Shown here one piece after another: positions 26,135 through 37,190 of a stretch of 64,000 nt of DNA. Location of the stretch: assembly GCF_905475395.1 (NCBI RefSeq), contig NC_058341.1, positions 69,881,501-69,945,500 of the forward strand, in the 5' to 3' direction. The notes beneath the pieces are model-generated. The model was not told where the DNA came from. It saw only the letters and a program-made list of their open reading frames with translations, and did no database searches. A program made the translations under genes and the position numbers. This DNA is from Chrysoperla carnea. Lineage: Eukaryota > Arthropoda > Insecta > Neuroptera > Chrysopidae. Position 1 is the first letter of the stretch. Each line of letters starts with the position of its first letter.

Positions 26135-26545
26135 TTGATACCCGCCCGCTTCACTGGGCTTAAAAGTAAAAACGACCGCTTTACAGCCTCCACCCTCTCT
26201 TGATATACACAGTTTTCCATTTTTTTAAATGTAAACTAGTCATAGTTCTTTGAGTATATTAAAATAGTTTTCCATGGTTTGTTTGACATTTACTATTTAA
26301 AATTTTTACAAAATTCTTTAATTTACGGTTCAAAACCATGATCATAGATCTGCTCTATCTATAATCATAATTTTGAACCATAAATTAAAGATTGCTGTAA
26401 AAATTAAAAAAATGGTCAAATTTAATTTTTTAATTTTTTTAAAAATATATTGTTGTACAGTTTCATTAAATGTACAGTTATATTGCTGTACATTTTCATT
26501 AACATACAACCATGCTTACTTTCACATTTATAATATATAGGGATA
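26135..26545 (-). mobile_element. Reverse-oriented Helitron-like relic
   Basis: GATACCCGCCCGCTTCACTGGGCTTAAAAG at the left is the inverse of a Helitron 3' hairpin, and CTTACTTTCACATTTATAATATATAGGG at the right matches the inverse of the 5' end in repeat B. A central inverted block (26316-26385, GGTTCAAAACCATGATCATAGA) has been added. Confidence 0.5.
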
Positions 26546-26645
26546 AGGATAGGGATTAAGTACCAAAAATTTGAAAAATATCTATACTTACTATGGTAGG
26601 TACGTATTTCAACTATCTAAAGCTAAACAAAAGTAAATTTTTAAA

Positions 26646-26688
26646 AATTATATACTGTGATATTATGGTAATATCACAGTATATAATT
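26646..26688. repeat. Perfect 20-bp hairpin, 3-base loop
   Basis: AATTATATACTGTGATATTA, loop TGG, then its exact inverse complement. No flanking T-run, and no gene nearby that it would obviously terminate. Confidence 0.85.
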
Positions 26689-27086
26689 AATTTAACGAAT
26701 TTGATTAATTTAGATTTTGTAAATTTATAAGCGAAATTTTACAAAATACAATAGGATTAAAAATCAAAATTAACAACAACAAATTACCAGAAAATCAGGA
26801 AGCTTTGCATTGTATTATTATTAGGGGGACCCTTATTATTCTTTGATTATTAGGAAGTATATTTGCATCAGATTTAAAATTTTAATTTCAACTGTATTGG
26901 TATAAGTAACCAAGTATTCTAGAACATATAATTAAAGTAATATAAAATATACATAAATAGATACAGAGACTATATCAGTTTCTCTGATAGATATGTATTA
27001 TTCAATAATCATGACAAAACTAAACAAATTTTGAATAATTTACTAATATTTAACAAAATATGACTTAAAAATTTTAAAAACTTATA

Positions 27087-28629
27087 CAGGGTTAATCTGT
27101 AAAACTGGTACATCACGTGTTTTAAGGAGGCGTAGTTTACATACATAAGGGCTTACCCATATACAAATATTTTTTAAATAGTAGGAGATTTTTGAATCAT
27201 TTACAATTGTAATTGACCATTTAGATAAATTTTAACCTTTATTGATTCGTTTTAACATGAAATATTTATTGCTTTATTGCTTTACAACTAAATGTGACAA
27301 GTAATATATTTGAAAAATATAGTTTTATATTCCCGGGGCCAGACATATGATAAATGAAATTACATCAAACAGGTAGTATTGCAAATGTGTTTTTTTGTTG
27401 GACATAAGAAAATGTAATTTTAATCGCTTTTCATTAAATATTAATTTTTGAGGAAAAAAAAACACTTTGCTGGGAAAAATATTTTACTTGTTGGGATTCT
27501 TCAAATACAAAAAAGTTATTATTAAAGACAATTTAGTCCTTCGCGGTTGAATTTTTTTGTATCGTTTAATAAAAATATATAAATTAAAATAATAATTCGA
27601 AACTAGAGCATTTATTTTAAACGAATAACTAATCATTGTTAACTAATTGTATAACCTATTCTTTTATTTTATTTACTTGTGTTATATATTATTATTATAT
27701 ATATTAGAGTTATTTACTTCTTTATTTATTCATTTATTTAATATTATTATTATATTTATTTAAACTTTTTTTTTTCTTTTAATGCATCTGCATCAATGTA
27801 TCATAAAATTTATTTTTTAGTATCAGTTTTTTTTCTCTCGAAATTTTAGTTTTTCGTTTAGTTGTATATAAGGATTAATATTTTTGTTTTATTTAGTTAT
27901 TTATTTTTTCATTTATGTATTTTCGATTGTTTGTACCAAACCTTCTTGTGTAAAAGTTGTATTACTTAAAAACACAATAAAGAATTATTATTATTATTAT
28001 TATTATTAGTAAGTTGAAAAAATTTGTTGTGACTGTTAGACGTCGGATATCTCATTTCCGATATAAATGCAAGCGTGTAATATGCCTGATTGCCTGTTTG
28101 GATAAAATTAGTGAGCTTTTTTAAAACGCATACATTATTGCAATGTTCCATGAAATCAATAGACCTGAAAGTATTATTATTTTTGTTACTCGTAAAATTA
28201 TACTTAAAATAAAAATTATACAAGATGAAATACCTTTATTTACAAAAAAGTACGAGTCTAGTATTTTTCTTCCACTTTTAATGTTTTGATTCAAAAACTT
28301 TTGAAACAAGTATTATTATTTTGATATTTTTGCAAAAATCTACTGTGACTAGGTAAACTTTCAAACGTAATAACTTTTCCAGGCAAGAACCAAAAATTTC
28401 CTCATATCAGAAGTATGCGACTAGACATAAAGAGCATACATGCAGTCTCAAAGATTAGGTGATCCCGAATATTTATAAGCCATGGTTCCAGGACTAATTG
28501 TTATTATTTTTTATTATTTACAAAAATCTCCTACTATTGGATATATGTATATCCAATGAAAATACTAAATTAAATTAAATTGATACCGCCTTAAAATACT
28601 TAATGTACCATATATGCTGAAAAACCCTG
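27087..28629. mobile_element. Long-inverted-end TA-flanked element (Tc1/mariner-like)
   Basis: Left CAGGGTTAATCTG and right CAGGGTTTTTCAGC (inverse) are followed by shared subterminal blocks (GGTACAT, TTTTAAGG, GTAGGAGATTTTT), giving about 100-130 bp diverged inverted ends with TA on each side. The interior holds a poly(ATT) tail at 27984-28008 preceded by AATAAAGAATT, which looks like the 3' end of a LINE or SINE inserted within. No transposase found. Confidence 0.55.
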
Positions 28630-29228
28630 TATTAATAAATAAACAATCTAAATTTAATTTCTATGTACTGAATAAATAATTTTTTCGCTTAAAACAAATT
28701 CACTTAACTTAACAGTTTTCTGAGGCTCTCTCATATATAGTTCTAGCTAGTCTTTATTCAGTCTAAGGGGATGTTCAACCCTTCGAATATGTCTGGTTAT
28801 TTAAAAATTATAGTATGATAATTTTTAAGTAATATTCACATATAATTTTCATTAATTATAAATTTTAAACTGCACGAATGCTCTTTTAAATGCATTCATG
28901 TACATGAGCAATGCTCTTTCAGTGTATTTGACGTTCTATCACGCCTGGGGGAGTGATACACCCTTCGAATTGGTCTAACCTTTTCAATATTGACTTGGAA
29001 TACTCTGTGTAAATTTCAGCTTTTATAATTTAACGTAAGAGAGCTTAGGTACTGCGCCCCTAGTTTACCTGATACCTACCGAAGGAACCGTTAGTCAAGG
29101 TTTGTAACCCCCAAACATTGTTCTCTACACCAGTGAGAATACGCAAAAAAATTATCTGCTTTTATATTTTATCGTATGTCTGGCAGGCACTGGCTCTTAG
29201 TCTATTCACTGTATCACATAAAAAAACA

Positions 29229-29541
29229 TACAGAATTCGATTTACATCTAGGCATATAAATATCACGAGTATGATAGAGTACATGCGTTAAGCAATGTAT
29301 TTAAATAAGAGGTATTATAGGTGTTTTATGAAATTGTAAAAGTGACTTGTATCGTAGCTTATCTGTTGTAGTTAATCTATTCTACTAAGAAACTCTCACT
29401 CTCCAAGCGTCTTACAACCATCTCAACGCATATCGAACACATGTTTATAATATTTCTCAATTAAATGCATTGCTTAAGGCATGTATTCTGTCATACTCGT
29501 GATATTTATATGGCTAGATGTAAATCGAACATTCTGTATAA
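29229..29541. repeat. Foldback element
   Basis: CAGAATTCGATTTACATCTAGGCATATAAATATCACGAGTATGA...AAGCAATG (29229-29303) is inverted at 29461-29541 with a few mismatches; 157 bases separate the arms. Confidence 0.75.
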
Positions 29542-29829
29542 TTTAAAACTTCTATAGAACAGGAAGCGGTGTGCCAATTGATGCCAATAAAATATTTTGA
29601 AAAAGGAAAAAAACATTTATTTGTACAATAATACTAAATAAACAAATAATACCAAATATAAACTCATCTTACCACAGTCTTCAAAATTAATAATCTTATT
29701 CGATTATATTCAACAACAAAAAAATTTTCCTCAATGCTAATTACTGAAATTAAAATGAATATTATAAGTATATTTATTTTAGTTTTGATTTTAAAAATTA
29801 GATGAACTGTAAAGGGACAAAATAGTGAA

Positions 29830-30204
29830 TACTAACTTCCACAACAAACGTTCAATGTCACCTTAGTTGGTCTCAAAAAACAACGCCGATCGCCGTCAAA
29901 TATTGTTTACAGACCGCTGGACCATTTCTCTTTCCCGCCCCTCTACGAAAGCTTGCGCAATTTGCTGTCTAAAATCTTCTTCGTTGATAGTCGATCTTCT
30001 CTTCGGTAAATTTTCTCTTTAATGCAACCTCACAGAAAAAAATTTAAATCGGCTGCTGTCGAGTCAGATGCCTCCTTACCATTGCAATGGAGTCAGCTGG
30101 AGGTCCATCATGTTGGTATATGAGACATGTATCTGTGTCGCTAAAGGACTGTCTTCCAATAGTACGGGTAATGTCTCCTATAAAAAATGCAGTTAAGATT
30201 CACC
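29830..30204 (-). pseudogene. mariner-like transposase C-terminal relic
   Basis: Minus-strand reading gives KRRSTINEEDFRQQIAQAF, then VEGREREMVQRSVNN and ETN-GDIERLL, the usual last 60 residues of a mariner-type transposase, preceded by a degraded catalytic region in shifting frames. Stops and frameshifts are present. The hAT MITE at 30213 inserted next to it. Confidence 0.5.
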
Positions 30205-30212
30205 ATTGAGTC

Positions 30213-30882
30213 CAGTGCCGGATTTACCTCTGACGGGGCCCCAAGCAACCTCAAGTTTTTGGGGCCCTCATTGTAAAATACCCCCCCCCCCCGATATTTC
30301 AAAATAATGAATAACTTAATTTTGCATAATCAATATATTTTACAGTTAACTTATAATTTACTATCTAACTTACAACTTTTTTCTATTTTTCTCAGTCGCA
30401 AATTGATTAATGACATCATCAAAGTCAAGTTTATCATTATTAAGGTTATGCGATAACAATGAAGTAAAAGTGTTTTCATTTTTTAATCAATCATAGTACA
30501 ATTCTGGTCGTTGAACTAGTTTTGATTCAAAGTTGAAGTGAGTTTTTTTGTGTTATTGAAATCTGAGGTACAATATAATTATCTATTACTCTGTGTGTAA
30601 GAGACGATGATGCTTTTAGAATTACAGCTGTTCAGACGAAGACACAAATACGAGCGACCGAAGCGGCAACTATACGCGGGAAATACAGATTTAAACTAAT
30701 TTCAAATCGTTTGGGGACAATGAATGATCGATATTGTTGACATGGATTTGTTCTTTTTTTCATGTGTTATTATTATTTTTTTTTTTTCGAATGTGTTTTC
30801 AAAATTTTCCATTTTTTGGGGCCCCTATCCAAGCGGGGCCCCAAGCAATTGCTTCCTTTGCTTCCCGGTAAATCCGCCACTG
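30213..30882. mobile_element. Non-autonomous hAT element with 8-bp target duplication
   Basis: Flanked by perfect ATTGAGTC direct repeats (30205-30212 and 30883-30890). Ends are CAGTGCCGGATTTACC and the inverse of CAGTGGCGGATTTACC; subterminal GGGGCCCCAAGCAA is also inverted. An 8-bp duplication with CAGTG ends is diagnostic of hAT. It contains a C11 run near 30282 and no transposase. Confidence 0.9.
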
Positions 30883-30890
30883 ATTGAGTC

Positions 30891-31744
30891 GAGGGGGTAA
30901 GAAAATACGGCCAATCTAAAAGTATTTTATTATATTAAAAATACCCTATAAAATTTGTCAATTTTTGTCAATGTCAATTTTTCGAACCAATTAAAACTAC
31001 TCTGGGTTTTTTGTACCATTTCATATCAAGATTCAACTAAATAGTCCACTTTGAAATAATCGTAGACATTCGATTTCGAATTAGAGGCATCTAAAAATGA
31101 TCCAGCTCAATATTTCTTCAATAGAGCGTTTTTGGGAAGTAATAACTGTATTAAAAGATGTTCTTGCTCAGTGGGTGAGAAGAACGAAGAACCTAAACAT
31201 GCAACGATTTTTTTTTTGGCCCAGTTTGTACAAAAGTACATTTGTTTTTTGTATTTCAAACCACTTTTGACTGGTTAAAGGTGTTTTAATATATATAAGG
31301 ATTAATTATGGCCAAGACATTGCTTGGAGCCTGGTTTTCGCAAGTTTCATGAAAACTTTATCACGGGCCTGAATTTCCATACAATATATTTTCTCAATAG
31401 CCTGGTGAACCAGGACCTTCTGGCTGGGCCATGGTCTCTAAATATGGATTTCCGAAGAGTACCTGATTTTTAATAATCTATAAACTTTTTGTTGCCTAGT
31501 CCATGTAATATTGCGATTGGTCATTGAGATAGATATGCTATCTAAAATTTTCGACCAAAATTATGGTCAAATTTGAAAGTTCCAATTTTTTTGGCGTAGG
31601 TGGAACGCGTTGTTTAAAATATTCTGAAAGCTATTCAAAACCTATTTTCTCTTCTTTATATATCAAAAAGCTATATAATAATAATGGAGTTTATCCACCG
31701 TTTCTCGGACATATGCCTATAACAGGGGCCACCCACATCATTAT
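30891..31744. other. No gene seen
   Basis: Mixed unique-looking AT-rich DNA right of the hAT MITE; the ORF 31563-31751 has no domain signal. Confidence 0.4.
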
Positions 31745-31980
31745 TTGTTAATCTTTATTTATTTAACTACATTCGTATATATACAATTACATTTTATAAT
31801 GTGGGTGGAATCGGTTACTTCGTTCTTATCCAAGCGAGGACAATGTATTCAATTCTGCACCCCCATTAATTATAATTGTTCACCCTGCCGCTGCCTGGTC
31901 TCGAACCCGCATCCTCCCAGTCAGTAGCCAAATGGTCAAAGACTAACGCCTTAGAGCGCTGGATCACTGAGCCGGTTCGA
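31745..31980 (-). mobile_element. tRNA-derived SINE
   Basis: On the minus strand, CCGGCTCAGTGATCCAGCGCTCTAAGGCG (A box) and GGTTCGAGACC (B box) are followed by GCAGCGGCAGGG, an unrelated body and an AAATAAATAAAG tail. The head resembles a tRNA with a long variable arm, such as tRNA-Leu or tRNA-Ser, but does not fold as an intact tRNA. Confidence 0.75.
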
Positions 31981-32331
31981 TCAATCAAAAAGCTATAAAA
32001 GAAAAAACCACCCTCATAATTTTTTCTGGTCAGCGAAATTTTTGACGACTTGTAGATCCTTTCCTAAATCTGTGATTTCAATTTTTTTTAAGTACCTGCA
32101 TATATATTGATACAAAAATTACGTAATCTGAAAATTTGTTTTTTATGGATATGATTTTTGTAATCGACATCTTTATATAAACAGTCGCACATAAGTAGGA
32201 AATTATATTGCAAGTCTTTACAAAAATTTTAAAATTTTTAGCGGGGAGGGGGTTTTGCCGAGTTTTTTGAAAGGTTAGGAAATGTTAAAGTTCGGATTTT
32301 AAAACATTGCTTTTATAAAAAAAAAAAAAAA

Positions 32332-32642
32332 AACTTTTAGCCAAACGAAAGCCGACTTCAAAAGAAAAACTTTTCCAAAATAAATTAATATCCACTAAAA
32401 AATGAAAATATAAAGGTACTATATTGTAGTTAAAATTATTGTTATTTTTGGAGTCGGTGTCAGCCAAAGAAACAACTCTGACAGAACAGTTTGCTATATC
32501 AGCCTGGCTGACACCGACTGCAAATATAACATTAATTTTAGATACATTATATTATCTTTATTTTTTTATTTTTTAGTGCATATTAATTTATTTTGGAAAA
32601 GTTTTTCTTTTGAAGTCGGTTTTCTTTTTGTTAAAAGTTTTT
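32332..32642. repeat. Foldback element with GTCGGTGTCAGCC core
   Basis: Arms 32332-32465 and 32502-32642 share GCCGACTTCAAAAGAAAAAC, TTTTCCAAAATAAATTAATAT and GAGTCGGTGTCAGCCA in inverted order. The 60-residue ORF on the minus strand here is incidental. Confidence 0.75.
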
Positions 32643-32924
32643 TTTATTTTGTGATTTTTAGTGAATCTGAAGTACATTAACTAATTTGTCACTAAAAAAA
32701 GAATCATCGAAATCGGCTGGCGTGATATTGAGTTATTCGTCTTCTTGTCGTGCATACTTAATGCATATTTAAGACTTTTATCATTTTCTCATGGATGCCG
32801 GATGTCAGAACTGGACCAATTCCAATTTAGTGAATTGTTTAAAATGGCTGCCATTTTATGCCATTTTGTCCTACGGGGTTAAATTTTTTTTTAAATGTAG
32901 CATTTTTTATTGTCTTTTTATTTT

Positions 32925-33230
32925 ATAATAAGTAACTTACCCGTAAAATGACTCCATGATCCATATTTTGACGAAAAACGGAAAATTGAACACTTTCTGG
33001 AAATAATTGTTTGGGGGGTGTATGGACTGGTTTTGGGGGGTGTTATTTGCTTTGGCTTCAGAAAACTATTTTTCAAAAAGGTCTGTACGGTTCAAAGCAA
33101 AATTTTTAAGTTTTAACCCCCGCGCTATTAGGGGAAAGGGGTGTATGGAATAGATGTATTTTAAAAGATTTTAAAAAGAGGTCAAAATAGTTTTAAATGC
33201 TAAAGTAACCCAAAACTCTAGATGTTTGTC
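32925..33230. repeat. Dispersed repeat C, copy 1
   Basis: ATAAGTAACTTACCCGTAAAATGACTCC...TTGTTTGGGGGGTGTATGGACTGG...CCCCGCGCTATTAGGGG matches 52656-52960 at high identity. Confidence 0.8.
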
Positions 33231-35879
33231 AAACAAAAGAAATGCCAAAAAAAACAGTAAAAAAATTTGATAATTTTCACTTCGTATTAAAAAAGAAATG
33301 ATTGTGACAAATGACAAAATTTTTTTAAGAAATGTACCAACACTGTATCAAATCTTTTACTCGACGAATTAGACGAAAAGTAAGCATAAAATTGTTTTAA
33401 TATCTGCTTTAGTTTTAGAATTACCGAAGGCTGAATAACTAAACCAATATTTTCAATCTTCGATAATCGAAAACTGAACCAAATATTATTTGTACTTTTC
33501 GTATTTTTTCATTATAACATAGTTCATTATCAAAATTGAAAATACCCATAATTAAAAAATTATATTCCTGAAATTATTTTGGAGTTAATTATGAATTTTA
33601 CATCCTCGACAATAATTTTCATATTTCTTAAAAATAAATTAAAAAGATAGTAACGTATATCAGGCGAATAATTTATAAAAAATATAGGTACTGGTAGGCA
33701 CAAGTAACATTAGACCACTATACACTAATATTAGGCAAAAAAATTTGCTAATTGCAAGGTCAAAAAAAAAAGAATGATTTATGATTTTAAATACAATAAA
33801 TTTCCTTGTATTATATTTACGTACATACTTTGCATACTGGTTAGGAACTTGAAGATTATATCGTAAATATAGACGCGGATTTAATATGTTTCTATATTTC
33901 GTTGTAATTCAGGAGAAGAGTTAAACAGAAACGAATGACTTTATATCTTAAATCTTTCTTGTTGAATTAAATTTAATGAACCCTTTTGCATTCGCTTCAC
34001 TTTTGGACCAATAAAAATTTATCCATTTTTCATACGCTTAGTTGCTAATCCAATAGTTGTTAAGGTTTCTTTTACATGTATTTTTGCGCTGAATCGAATA
34101 GAATCGGCCCTTTATTTAAAGAGTAATTTCATTTAAAATTTGATTAAAAAACGAAATTATTTAAATTATTAATAAATTTCAAACAAAAAAATCATTGCAT
34201 ATTATATTGCTGAATACTTACAAATGGTAATAAATCACAGGTATTATAAATATTATTGTTATTAAATTAATCTACTTAATAGAAACTGTTATTTTATAAT
34301 TCTTTTAATAATTGTTAAATCTATTTTAACGTAAATAATCATCGAAGACTAATTCAAATAATAAAATATAGGTCAAGTTTTAATTTTCTCCTTTACAATG
34401 TGGTACTCCCGGAATTGCATACATGAGTAAAAACTCTGCTCATTATTCCGCGAGTTAAAAGCACATTAGATACTTATCATAAAAAGCAAGTATTTTAGAA
34501 TTAATAAGACAATTTAAAAAAAAAATGTATCCCGTAATTAATTCACAAAGATCTACGGTATCCCCTGCTTCTATTGGTATAAAATATTTTAATAATTATA
34601 ACACCAATTTAAAATAAAAGATAAATATATAATTACTTTTTATTTTCCCTTATTACGGTATATTCCCGTAATATGGTTCACTATCACTGATTTAAGAACA
34701 TAATTGCGGGATGAAAATAATTAATTAAAATAATTTGAAAAAGCTTTCAAACGATTTATTTATTCATTCCAATCAACATTTATAATATTTAAATATGATA
34801 AACTTAAATTTTTCGATTAGTATGAGTATTTGTAATTAGGTTTATTCAAAATTCGATTTTTTTTTTTCATATTTATGTTCTAGAGACTCTGTTGTTAGTT
34901 AAAATTAAGAATTTATTAAGTGTTTCTAATTTTTTTATTAAAAAAACTTACTACGTTCTACCCCGTACTACCACGGAATAAAGTACTACCCCGTAATAAT
35001 GTACATTTACCTTAGTTAAGAAATATCTTCAATTGCTAACGTATGGTTGATTTAATTAAAATAGATTGTATTAAACCACATAGTTTGAATTTTATTGAAT
35101 ACTACAGGTAGTCTTCAGTTGACACTTGGTATAGGGTATGTCACCTAATTAGATCATGAGGGAAAATCAAAATTCTTTCTTTCTGTTGTAATTTCGATCC
35201 AACTCCTTTATTAACTAACGATGAAGATTCTTTATTAACTAAGTATGAAGAGTCAATTTGTGTTACTAACAATAAAGGAATATTTTGAATGCGATTAAAA
35301 AGAAATGCATATACATGTACAAATTTATTTAATGACTGCGTGGTATTTTTTCTTAATAAAAATACGAACACTACAATGTATAAAGGATTTTCACGTCCAC
35401 TTTCAGTTCTAAAGCAGATTTTTGGCATAAAGAAAAAAGGAAAATTGGCCAAGTAAAGCAGTTTGAAGTTTGTCTAAAATTACCAACCAACGTTAAAAAA
35501 TAACTTTTTTTCATTTGTTCATCCATTTAAAACCAATTTATTCAAACATCGAATTTGTAGAAAACATAAAAATAGTCGAACAGCAATCAAGGTCACGAAA
35601 AAGTTGATTTTGACGGCTGGATTTTGGATATTTATTTTCTTCAAATTAAGTAAGGGTAAAGTATGTCCGGCGTCTGAGAGTTGTTGCGTTTACTGCATGA
35701 CAGTGTTCATTACCGAAAAATCTTGCAAAAATTATTAAATTTGAAATTAAAAGACAATTTTTATCAAATTATTTTTCTTGTCCTTTTAGCAATATAAATT
35801 ATAATTACCAGACAGTTTTACAATTACTAACATCGCGCCAGATATTAATCTAATAATTGGAAGAAAAAACGCATTTAAG
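33231..35879. other. No gene seen
   Basis: Low-complexity AT-rich DNA. The minus ORF 35452-35141 (103 codons) has hydrophobic and Ser/Lys-rich parts, but no motif or splice partner was found. Confidence 0.4.
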
Positions 35880-36112
35880 GTATTTAAGGTAGTACGAGCA
35901 CCAAGGCAATTTTAGATTAAGGATTGAAATTATTTATTAACTTATATTCAACTTTGATGATGAATTTTATTATGAATACAGACGAAAAATAACAATAAAA
36001 TTTTTCGATATTTGCCTTGGTATTTGAAATATCGAAAGCTAAATAATTATAAAAAAAATTCCCATTTTCGATATTTTGAAAATTACTCCAGATATCGAAA
36101 AATTTCTCAAAA
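35880..36112. repeat. Dispersed repeat D, copy 2
   Basis: Partner of 16090-16325 in the same orientation, ending just before the Helitron at 36138. Diverged, non-coding. Confidence 0.7.
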
Positions 36113-36137
36113 CATTTTTTGTTAATTTTAACCCTAA

Positions 36138-36594
36138 TCTTATATATATAGGAGACTTTCTATAGATATAGATAGTCACTCATCACGATATCTCTGGAAC
36201 TATAAGACCTAGAGACTTGAAATTTGGCAGGAATATTCCTTTTGCCAAGTAGAGGTCAGCTAAGAACGGATTTTACGAAATTCCACCCACAAGGGGGGTT
36301 GCGGGGGTGTTCATGAATAAAAAATTCATATTTTTCAATTATGGCTTTTAATAGTTCAAAACTTGGTCAGAATGTTTTAAATTACATTTAGAAATTTTTT
36401 TAACCTTCGGAGGGTAGAAAGGTGTAGCGAGAAAGTGGGAAGGAATTATCGAATATTTACAAATATACTTAAGTGGGATATCAAATAAAAGAGCATGACG
36501 TGTACATTACAAAACTGTTATCCAACGCAAGGAAATGTGGAGGGAGGGGTGCAAGTGGGGATGTTGCCCAGCAAAGCGGGCGGGTAACAGCTAG
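36138..36594 (+). mobile_element. Short non-autonomous Helitron
   Basis: Begins TCTTATATATATAGGAGAC after an A and ends GCCCAGCAAAGCGGGCGGGTAACAGCTAG before T. The interior has the family text CTGGAACTATAAGACCTAGAGACTTGAAATTTGGCAGG. It shares its last ~190 bases with 24541-25000. Confidence 0.8.
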
Positions 36595-36829
36595 TTATAT
36601 AATAAAATTCGAAGCGATTCGCTCAATATTACTTATAAGTTAAAAAAAAATTAGTCTAAACAATATCCTACCGGGTTACCCAACGGAAATCTGCTCTTTT
36701 ATGTTCAGGAGCATGTTTTAAACAGTATCATGCAAAAATTTTCCATGCGAAATTTTCCATATAAACTATTATATTAATAATGACAGTCTTTTTAGGCAAA
36801 TTAAGCAAATCATAATTTTTGTTAACTTT

Positions 36830-37190
36830 TAATACTATTTTTTAATTTGTTCATAGTATGTAAATAATCAACAAAGAAATCAAAGTTTAATTCAAAGCTT
36901 TTCCTCATAAAATGAGCTTTCAGAGATACAAGAGCATTAACAGCATCATTTGATAGGCGGTTTCTTATTTTATTGACAATTAGTGTTTGTTTTCTTGGGA
37001 AGAAAGGACACAAATAAAGTGTATTTCATTTGTGTCCTTGCTTCCCAAGAAAACAAACACTCATTAACATTCAAAGGAAGAGACAACGTTATTATTTATT
37101 GGTAATGTATCCCGAAAACGAGAAAACACGCTCATTCTCCGTCGATGCTTGCATAATAGTTATTACAGCTTTGTACATTTTTTAAAGAGT
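36830..37190 (-). pseudogene. hAT transposase dimerisation-domain relic split by a hairpin insert
   Basis: Minus-strand reading gives MQASTENERVFSFSGYI (37150-37090) and, after an interruption, TLIVNKIRNRLSNDAVNAL and VSLKAHF (about 36985-36900). Together they match the SxxSERxFSxAG...KxRNRLSxxxVxxLVxLxxxF motif of the hAT C-terminus. Between them is a near-perfect hairpin (36982-37016 and 37026-37061), so the TGTTTGTTTTCTTGGGAAG block is present on both strands. Confidence 0.7.

Noticed and set aside
31860-31980. Intact tRNA gene
   Set aside because: A and B boxes are present, but the anticodon arm and acceptor stem do not pair and an A-rich tail follows; it is a SINE head. The same holds for 44680-44745.
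35141-35452. 103-codon minus ORF as a gene
   Set aside because: No motif, no splice partner, and composition is like neighbouring random AT-rich frames.
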